From NCBI RefSeq assembly GCF_014529625.1, contig NZ_CP076039.1, positions 1,426,001 through 1,490,000 on the forward strand: a stretch of 64,000 nucleotides of DNA. The letters are read 5' to 3'. The DNA comes from Candidatus Pelagisphaera phototrophica (lineage in GTDB: Bacteria; Verrucomicrobiota; Verrucomicrobiia; Opitutales; Opitutaceae). A program made the position numbers and the translations under genes. The notes under the pieces were generated by a model. That model saw only the letters and a program-made list of their open reading frames with translations. It was not told the origin of the DNA and ran no database searches. Positions 57,225-64,000 of this stretch are shown here, piece by piece (the first letter of the stretch is position 1; each line of letters starts with the position of its first letter).

Positions 57225-60200
57225 GTGAAAAAAGTTTCCCATTTTGCAATAGCGACGCGCCGGCCGGTGTCTGTTTTAATGATCGTTCTCGCAGTTTGCG
57301 TCTTCGGGTACGTTTCGTATCGCAAGTTGGCTCTGACTTTGATGCCTGATATCTCGTACCCGACTCTGACGGTGCGTACCGAGTATCCGGGGACGGCTCC
57401 TCAGGAAGTGGAGACACAGGTTTCGCAACGCTTAGAGCAAGAACTGGGAATTATTCAAAAACTGAATTCGATCACCTCAATCTCCAAAGCCGACCAGTCG
57501 GATATTATCATGGAGTTCGCTTGGGGCGCGGACATGAGCGAGGCGACACAGTCCATTCGGGAAAAGCTGGACCGGGTGAGAATGCCGCGGGATGCGAAAC
57601 GGCCGCTCATTCTCCGATACGATCCGACCTTGGACCCGATAATGCGGATAGGGATGACAGGTCCTTATCCCCTGGACGAGCTGCGGCTGTATGCGGAGGA
57701 AATTGTCCAGCGGGAATTGGAGGGAGAGGAAGGCCTAGCGGCGGTAAAGGTCATCGGAGGACTTGAGGAGGAATACCAAGTTCGCATCTACGAGGATAAG
57801 CTAGTTTCCTTGAATTTAGATATTCAGCAGGTGAATTCCCGCTTAGCGCAAAATAATGTCAATTTGCCCGGTGGGCGTCTGCAGGAAGGTAGAGTACGAT
57901 ACTCGATCCGCACTTTGAATGAGTTCAAGTCGATTGAGGAAATCGGATCGATCGTGATTGCTCGAAAAAACGAGGTCAACGTATTGCTCAGTGATATCGC
58001 TGACATTGAGCGGAGTCACAAGGAAATTCAAATCGAGACCAAAGTGAATGGCCGAGAGAGCGTTGAAATTGAGATCTACAAGGATGCCGACGCGAACATT
58101 GTCGAGGTAGCACAGCGAGTTCGAAACCGCATCTATGGGACACCCGAGCAGCGGGATTATGTTGCGGATCAGTTAGCTGAAAACGGTGGTCGGAGAAATC
58201 GTGCCGAGCGGAGTATGAATACAAGCGAGGAAAGGCGGTTGGCCGCACTCGCCGCTCGGGAAGAAAGAGCCATGACCAACTATGTCGAGTACACTTTGCC
58301 GGAAGGCTATTCCCTAGAGGTGCTTACCGACCAGTCTATCTTCATTAAACAGTCGATTGACGAGGTAAAGGGGAACGCAGTAATTGGCGGACTAATAGCG
58401 GTATTCGTTATTTTTCTATTTCTAAGAAACGTAGGGCATACCGCGATTATCGGGATTACTATTCCTGTCTCGATCGTCGCCACCTTCGCTCCGATGGAGC
58501 TTTCGGATGTGTCATTGAACATCATTTCACTGGGAGGATTGGCTCTTGGCGTCGGAATGCTGGTCGACAATTCGATCGTCGTGTTGGAGAGCATTTTTCG
58601 GTGCCGTGAGGAAGGAGACAGCTTTGTCGATTCCACAGTTCGAGGCGTGTCAGAAGTGGGAGGTGCGGTGACCGCCTCTACCTTGACGACAATCGCCGTA
58701 TTCATGCCAATCGTTTTTGTGGAGGGAGTTGCCGGTCAGGTCTTTGGTGACATGTCATTGACCGTGGTCTTTTCGCTTCTAGCGTCTCTTGCAGTGTCTC
58801 TCTATTTTATACCCATGCTCGCGTCACGAAAATTTGGTGACGAAGGCGATCGGCCTGCTAGAAAGCTATCGGATGTCTTCAGTCTCGTTTTTTTGACTGA
58901 TTCCTGGCAAAAGTTTACTGGGTCCATTCACAGTTATCATAAAGGTTTTAATACGGGTGGGTGGCTTTACCGAACCGTAGCGGGGCTAGCCTATCCTGTG
59001 GTGGCGCTGGTCCTGTTTACGTCTCTTCCTTTCCGAATTCTCATGTGCTTGCTGGGTAAGGTGGTTACCTTCCTCTTCATGGCGATACTGTTCGTCTTCG
59101 GGCTATTCGTATGGGTGGGTAAACAGCTCATCCGTGCCATAGGACCTTTCTTGAAAGTTTTCGATTTTGCTTTCGAAAGTATCCTCTCATTCTATCGGAA
59201 CTTTTTGAATTGGGCGCTGAACAACAAGATTTTCGTTGCGAGCATCGCGTTCGTTTCTTTCGGCCTCACGATTGGATTTGTCTTTCCCCGGTTGGGAAGC
59301 GAACTGATACCTTCGGTTCACCAGGGTGAGTTTAATGTGAAGGTCAAACTTCCGGTGGGTACTCCGATTGAGGATACGATTGAAGTGATTCGATCAATTG
59401 AGGTGAGAGTTCTAGAAAGCGAATATGTAGCCCGTACTGCGGTTCTTGTGGGAACGGATGGCGGAGCTTCTAGTGGGTCGGATGAAGGGGAAAACACTGG
59501 GGTCATTACGACCGCTCTGATTGACGGTTCCAGCAAGCAGATGGAGGCAACGGTACTGGAGGATCTAAGGCAGTATGCTTCCAACATTCCCGACATAGAG
59601 ATCGAGGTCAGCTATCCGGAGCTCTTTAGTATAAAGGCTCCCATAGAAGTAGAACTGTTTGGCCATGATCTAGAAGACATGAAAATCGCGAGCACCTTAG
59701 TTGTTGCGGCAATTCAGGCGATTCCAGGAATTGTTGATGTGCAATCGAGCGTACTAAAGGGAAATCCAGAAGTTCAGATTATTTATGATCGGCAGCGGCT
59801 CTCTCAATTGAATATTGATTTGAAAACGGTGGCCGAGCTCGTTCGAAACAAGATCCAGGGGCAAATTCCGACGGAGTTTCAAAAGCGAGACCGACAAGTC
59901 GACATCATGGTCCGACTGGAAGAGAATGACCGGATGGGATTGGACGAGTTGAGAAGCATCATCATAAACCCTCGGAGTGAAGTTCCTATACCACTGTCAT
60001 CGATCGCCACTTTGAGAGTTAGAGAAGGGCCGAATGAAATACGACACTTGGATCAGCAACGCGGTGCGATCATTTCTGCAAATGTAAATGGGATCGATCT
60101 ATCGGAAGCGTCGTTATTAATCGAGGACGCCTTGTTAAAGTTGGAACTGCCACCTGGGTTTGACTATGATGTGACGGGTCAGGCGGCTGAGATGAAGCAC

Positions 60201-60755
60201 TCAATTGACAGCTTGATGTTCGCGCTAGCCTTGGCACTTTTCTTGGTTTACATTGTTATGGCTAGCAAATTCGAGTCGCTGATCCATCCATTGATTATTC
60301 TCTTTACGGTACCTCTCGCGATTATCGGGGTCGTTATCGTTCTCTTCCTCGGAGGATGGTCGCTCAATATCCTTGTATTCATCGGACTGATTATGCTCGC
60401 AGGCATCGTCGTGAACAACGCCATCGTACTGGTCGACTACATAAATAACTTACGTCGGGGTGGAATGGAAAAAATGGAGGCGGTGAAGACTGCTGCACAA
60501 GCGCGTTTCCGTCCTATCTTAATGACTACGATGACCACTGTCTTAGGACTTATCCCGATGGCGCTTGGGCTGGGGGAAGGTTCGGAGATTAGAGTGCCCT
60601 TGGCTATTACTGTGATTTCAGGCCTGACAACTTCAACATTCCTAACGCTTATTGTCATTCCTTCAGTCTACCTCTTGGTAGACTATAAAAAGATCGAAGT
60701 AGAGTCGGAAGAAATGGTGGAGGAATTAGAGAGAGAAGCGGCTCTGGGGGGTTAA
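57225..60755 (+). CDS. RND efflux permease with extra membrane segments in the central loop
   Basis: The 1176-aa permease shows the RND fold: a helix near residue 15-30, porter domain (SYPTLTVRTEYPGTAPQEVE), TM4 motif LGVGMLVDNSIVVLE, and the second half ending GIVVNNAIVLVDYINNLRRG. AcrB has an Asp-Asp pair in TM4; here it is Asp-Asn. Two insertions are seen: an Arg/Glu-rich helix at about 324-353 before TM2, and about 578-645, where AGLAYPVVALVLFTSLPFRI and LLGKVVTFLFMAILFVFGLF add two or more hydrophobic stretches to the normally soluble central loop. The start is GTG. The next pump follows after 9 bases. Confidence 0.9.
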   Translation: MKKVSHFAIATRRPVSVLMIVLAVCVFGYVSYRKLALTLMPDISYPTLTVRTEYPGTAPQEVETQVSQRLEQELGIIQKLNSITSISKADQSDIIMEFAWGADMSEATQSIREKLDRVRMPRDAKRPLILRYDPTLDPIMRIGMTGPYPLDELRLYAEEIVQRELEGEEGLAAVKVIGGLEEEYQVRIYEDKLVSLNLDIQQVNSRLAQNNVNLPGGRLQEGRVRYSIRTLNEFKSIEEIGSIVIARKNEVNVLLSDIADIERSHKEIQIETKVNGRESVEIEIYKDADANIVEVAQRVRNRIYGTPEQRDYVADQLAENGGRRNRAERSMNTSEERRLAALAAREERAMTNYVEYTLPEGYSLEVLTDQSIFIKQSIDEVKGNAVIGGLIAVFVIFLFLRNVGHTAIIGITIPVSIVATFAPMELSDVSLNIISLGGLALGVGMLVDNSIVVLESIFRCREEGDSFVDSTVRGVSEVGGAVTASTLTTIAVFMPIVFVEGVAGQVFGDMSLTVVFSLLASLAVSLYFIPMLASRKFGDEGDRPARKLSDVFSLVFLTDSWQKFTGSIHSYHKGFNTGGWLYRTVAGLAYPVVALVLFTSLPFRILMCLLGKVVTFLFMAILFVFGLFVWVGKQLIRAIGPFLKVFDFAFESILSFYRNFLNWALNNKIFVASIAFVSFGLTIGFVFPRLGSELIPSVHQGEFNVKVKLPVGTPIEDTIEVIRSIEVRVLESEYVARTAVLVGTDGGASSGSDEGENTGVITTALIDGSSKQMEATVLEDLRQYASNIPDIEIEVSYPELFSIKAPIEVELFGHDLEDMKIASTLVVAAIQAIPGIVDVQSSVLKGNPEVQIIYDRQRLSQLNIDLKTVAELVRNKIQGQIPTEFQKRDRQVDIMVRLEENDRMGLDELRSIIINPRSEVPIPLSSIATLRVREGPNEIRHLDQQRGAIISANVNGIDLSEASLLIEDALLKLELPPGFDYDVTGQAAEMKHSIDSLMFALALALFLVYIVMASKFESLIHPLIILFTVPLAIIGVVIVLFLGGWSLNILVFIGLIMLAGIVVNNAIVLVDYINNLRRGGMEKMEAVKTAAQARFRPILMTTMTTVLGLIPMALGLGEGSEIRVPLAITVISGLTTSTFLTLIVIPSVYLLVDYKKIEVESEEMVEELEREAALGG

Positions 60756-60764
60756 AATCTTATC

Positions 60765-63700
60765 GTGGATAAGTCTAAATATAGTTTATTGCCATCGCTT
60801 TCGGTCAATCGGCCGATTACAGTTATGATGGGGTTGCTTACGATTCTAGTGCTTGGAGTGATTGCCTATACTCGGATCAAAGTGGAGCTTTTCCCAAGCG
60901 GAATGGAGGAGAAGCGTCTCTATGTTCGGGCGGACTATCCAGACTCTACTCCGTTGGATACGCTAGATAAGGTTGTTGAGCCAATGGAGGATATTCTGGG
61001 TACGGTTACAGGTATCGATCGAGTTCATACGCGTGCCTATTCAACCTCTGGAAGGGCTTACATCTACTTCCATAATAGCGTCAACATGGACGCCGCCTAT
61101 GATGATATCAAGGACCGTATGGATCGCGTCTTAGTCGAGATGCCCGAGGAAGTGGAGCAGATCCGCGTATATAAGCACGACTCTGATGATGAGGAAATCC
61201 TTTTCGCGTCCATGACTTTGGGAGAAAACATCGACAATCCGGAGTTTTTTATAGAGCGCTATTTCGCTCCCGCCCTACAACGCATCGACGGAGTGGGGGA
61301 GGTGGATATTCATGGAGATAACCGACTGGAAATACGAATATCTTTGGACCAAGATAAATTACGGTCCCACAACATTGATGTCTTTGAGCTATCGAGACGA
61401 TTGCGGAACCAGAACTTGAACCTAAGCGCCGGGCGGGTAGCGGAAGGGGGACAGGAATACATGGTTCGCTCAGTGGGACGGATCGAAGATCTGAGCTATC
61501 TTGAAAATTTTATCGTAGACAAAGAGAAAGGTGTTCGGCTGGCAGACTTGGGCGAGGTCTATATAAGCAAGCTGGAGAGTTCGGGGACCTGGCGATTGGA
61601 AGGAGGGCGCGCCTATGGCATTGAAATTAAGCGCTCTGGGGAGGCGAACATTGTGGATATTTGCGAACAGGTGAACAAGGTATTCAATCGTTTCACCGAT
61701 TCCAAACGTTGGGAGGGAATTCAAATTCGCGTATTTAAGGATCAGGGAAAGCATATTATTCAGTCGATTGAAAATTTGAAAACGTCGGCAATCTGGGGAG
61801 GTATTTTTTCATTTATTGTTCTATTAGCATTTCTACGATCAATAAAGATCACTCTGACGATCACCCTTTCTATTCCTTTGTCACTTTTGTGTTCGGTGAT
61901 CGTGTTGTACTTCATGGACTGGACTCTGAATATTCTCACAATGATGGGACTTCTAATCTCAGTTGGCCTTGTCGTTGACAACGCTATTGTCATGGTGGAG
62001 AACATACATTCAAAGCGAGAAAGTGGACTGAATCCGAAGGAGAGTGCCTTGATGGGGGCTAGTGAAATCTCGTTAGCGATCACCATGGCTACGTTGACAA
62101 CCATGGCGGTGTTCATCCCGTTGCTATTGATGGATGCGGGGGGTGAAATCCGTTTCATTTTTTATCGTATTGGAATTCCGGTGATAGCCTCATTGAGTGC
62201 GTCATTGGGAATAGCCCTTTTGCTAATTCCTCTAGCGACTAAAACTTTTTCTCCGAAGCGCATAAAGTCCGTGAGTGGTAGAAAATCGGGTAAACTGAGC
62301 GGAATTTATGGGTCGCTTCTGAAGTATTCGTTAAACGACAAAGGACTAGCGATGCTTGTGATTATCATTCTAGTTGGAGGTTCCTTTTATCCGGTCTACG
62401 ATCAGTGGATCGATCGTCGTGAAGGGAGTAGCAATGCGAGTGTGATTAGTATCAGTTTCAATCTTCCTGCTGGGGTGCAAAAGGAGCAGGTCGGTGAATG
62501 GGTGGAGTATGTAGAAGACTTCTTAGAGGAGAACCGAGGACAGTACGATTTCGAATCTTACTCCTCCTACCACAGCTATGCTTCGATGTATGTACGCATG
62601 AATATGAGGCAGGAGTCCTTGAACTGGTATCAGGTAGCGTTTCGCTGGGCTAGAGATCTTGTCGGAATGGGACAACCTACGCCTATGACTCGAGCAGACG
62701 TTATGCGCGATGTTGCGGAGCGGTTGGAGATGCCTCCAGGACTGATAATGCGCTATGGGTACAAAAGCAGGGGTTCAAGTGATCCAACACGATCGTTCTA
62801 TTTGTATCTCTACGGAGATGATACTGAAACACTCTATGGCTTGAGTGAGGAGGTGGCTCGACGATTGGAGTCAATTCCAGAGCTAGTGGCGATCGATATG
62901 GATTTGGAGGAAAATATTCAGGAGCTGAATATCCAGTTAGATCGCGAACAGGCTCAAAAACTAGGAATAAGCACGAGAGATGTTTCCAATGGAATTTCTG
63001 CGACGATGCGGGGATCTTCTGTGGGTCGTTTCTACACAGAGGACGGGCAGGAAATCAATATCGAGGCTCGGTTAAGAGAAGAAGACCGTAAGTCGCTGGA
63101 TGAGTTGAGTAGGATTAGTTTCCTCTCAAGTAGTGGAACGGAGGTTCCTTTAGAGTCAATTTCGTCGCTAAGTTTTCGGGATTCTACCTACTCCATAAGG
63201 CGCGACGATCGAAAAACATCCATGCGGATTAAAGCGATGATGGATACGGATGATCTTCGTGCCACCAACGCCAAAATCCACGCACTCATGGAAGGTTTTG
63301 AAATGCCAAGAGGCTATCGATGGGATCGAGGTAGTTCCTCATACCGGATTGATAAGGAGGCTCAGGATGTCAACTTTGCCTTGGCGATGATATTCATCTT
63401 CGTTCTGTTTCTCATGGGTATTCTCTTTGAGTCCTTTATCATGCCGATGGCGGTGATAGCTACTGTACCAATGGCAGGTGTAGGAGTCGTATGGATACTG
63501 ATTGCGACGGGGACTGCCTTCGATCGTATGGCAAGTGTCGGAGCCATGATTCTGATGGGGATCGTAGTGAACAACGGAATCGTGCTCATAGATCTGGCTC
63601 AGAGGCTTATGAGGGAGGGACTTGCTCGAAACGAAGCGTTGCGGGAGGCCAGTCGCCGCCGCTTTCGACCCATATGGATCACTTCGCTCACCACGATAAT

Positions 63701-63920
63701 TGGCATGATACCAATGGCCATTGGCGGGTCTAAGCTTATGGACATGTCGTATTCGCCCTTGGGGCGCGTGATTATTGGAGGTCTAATGGTATCAACTTTT
63801 TTAACGCTGATCGTGGTCCCGCTTTTTTACGCGTTACTCGATGACCTACGCAATTGGTTTACGATTACGGTCAAAGGGATTTTGAACCCTAGTCGGAAGA
63901 TTGTGGAAGAAGCGAGCTAA
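60765..63920 (+). CDS. RND efflux permease, second and divergent copy
   Basis: The 1051-aa permease has the standard twelve-helix RND layout, opening SVNRPITVMMGLLTILVLGV, with TM4 motif SVGLVVDNAIVMVENIHS (Asp-Asn again) and second-half GIVVNNGIVLIDLAQRLM. Length matches AcrB-type pumps. It is clearly diverged from the preceding permease and lacks its insertions. Two different permeases after one adaptor recall MdtBC, which form a mixed trimer; whether that is so here is inference. The GTG start at 60765 follows the previous stop after 9 bases. It ends 80 bases before the window edge. Confidence 0.92.
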   Translation: MDKSKYSLLPSLSVNRPITVMMGLLTILVLGVIAYTRIKVELFPSGMEEKRLYVRADYPDSTPLDTLDKVVEPMEDILGTVTGIDRVHTRAYSTSGRAYIYFHNSVNMDAAYDDIKDRMDRVLVEMPEEVEQIRVYKHDSDDEEILFASMTLGENIDNPEFFIERYFAPALQRIDGVGEVDIHGDNRLEIRISLDQDKLRSHNIDVFELSRRLRNQNLNLSAGRVAEGGQEYMVRSVGRIEDLSYLENFIVDKEKGVRLADLGEVYISKLESSGTWRLEGGRAYGIEIKRSGEANIVDICEQVNKVFNRFTDSKRWEGIQIRVFKDQGKHIIQSIENLKTSAIWGGIFSFIVLLAFLRSIKITLTITLSIPLSLLCSVIVLYFMDWTLNILTMMGLLISVGLVVDNAIVMVENIHSKRESGLNPKESALMGASEISLAITMATLTTMAVFIPLLLMDAGGEIRFIFYRIGIPVIASLSASLGIALLLIPLATKTFSPKRIKSVSGRKSGKLSGIYGSLLKYSLNDKGLAMLVIIILVGGSFYPVYDQWIDRREGSSNASVISISFNLPAGVQKEQVGEWVEYVEDFLEENRGQYDFESYSSYHSYASMYVRMNMRQESLNWYQVAFRWARDLVGMGQPTPMTRADVMRDVAERLEMPPGLIMRYGYKSRGSSDPTRSFYLYLYGDDTETLYGLSEEVARRLESIPELVAIDMDLEENIQELNIQLDREQAQKLGISTRDVSNGISATMRGSSVGRFYTEDGQEINIEARLREEDRKSLDELSRISFLSSSGTEVPLESISSLSFRDSTYSIRRDDRKTSMRIKAMMDTDDLRATNAKIHALMEGFEMPRGYRWDRGSSSYRIDKEAQDVNFALAMIFIFVLFLMGILFESFIMPMAVIATVPMAGVGVVWILIATGTAFDRMASVGAMILMGIVVNNGIVLIDLAQRLMREGLARNEALREASRRRFRPIWITSLTTIIGMIPMAIGGSKLMDMSYSPLGRVIIGGLMVSTFLTLIVVPLFYALLDDLRNWFTITVKGILNPSRKIVEEAS

Positions 63921-64000
63921 CGAGGTGACTCGAGTCCCAAGACGAGTCTATCGTTTTGGATTCTGTAAAGCTCCGTCTTCGAGCCGACTCACGCCAAGAG

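Noticed and set aside
63921-64000. Possible end of a minus-strand gene at the window edge
   Set aside because: The frame that reads most like protein (ELYRIQNDRLVLGLE) has a TGA close upstream, and too little sequence remains to judge.

Overview
The window looks like a chromosomal stretch of a Verrucomicrobiota bacterium, most likely class Opitutia (Opitutales/Puniceicoccales type). This is inferred from the gene content: an Alternative Complex III operon, secreted sulfatases, a verrucomicrobial-style type II secretion cluster, and a signal peptidase I with a large insertion. GC content is moderate. Genes are tightly packed with many ATGA/TAATG overlaps and few strong Shine-Dalgarno sites. 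No rRNA, tRNA, CRISPR array, insertion sequence or phage was seen.

Layout. (1) 1-9981: a type II secretion operon in the order H(partial)-I-J-K-L-M-D-C-like-E-F. (2) 10008-12834: a methyltransferase facing a MacB/LolC-like permease and its LolD-like ATPase. (3) 13262-24231: the respiratory operon actABCDEF, a 92-aa membrane protein, a CcoN-like protein, a CcoO-like cytochrome c and a second membrane-anchored cytochrome c. (4) 24262-28641, minus strand: RluB/RsuA-type pseudouridine synthase, a secreted protein, FolD, a REC-histidine kinase fusion and ProC. (5) 28911-31752: fabG-acpP-fabF and ndk. (6) 31788-39083: comM (minus), coaE, rho with a long disordered N-terminus, a PilB/GspE-type ATPase and pilT. 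(7) 39104-39754: a decayed anti-sigma-like gene. (8) 39832-42526: modABC. (9) 42798-46364: two sulfatases, followed on the minus strand by a MoaD/ThiS-like gene remnant. (10) 46884-50167: lepA and signal peptidase I. (11) 50497-55753: diheme cytochrome c and an aa3-type oxidase with a 45-aa membrane microprotein and two subunit III genes. (12) 55944-63920: an RND adaptor and two different RND pumps.

How they work together. The ACIII complex should oxidise quinol and pass electrons through c-type cytochromes to the aa3 oxidase encoded 30 kb away. The type II secretion system and signal peptidase would serve export, with the sulfatases as plausible cargo. ModABC supplies molybdate.

The most striking observation is in region 3. 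The CcoN-like protein (21444-22922) keeps the length and membrane layout of a cbb3 oxidase catalytic subunit, but every one of the six histidines that bind the two hemes and CuB is replaced, as is the cross-linking tyrosine. The CcoO- and CcoP-like cytochromes beside it keep their heme sites. This suggests a heme-free scaffold linking ACIII to cytochromes rather than an oxidase. Two gene remnants (39.1-39.75 kb and 46.4-46.6 kb), an unlisted microprotein (51192-51329) and an unusual RND pump are further points of interest.
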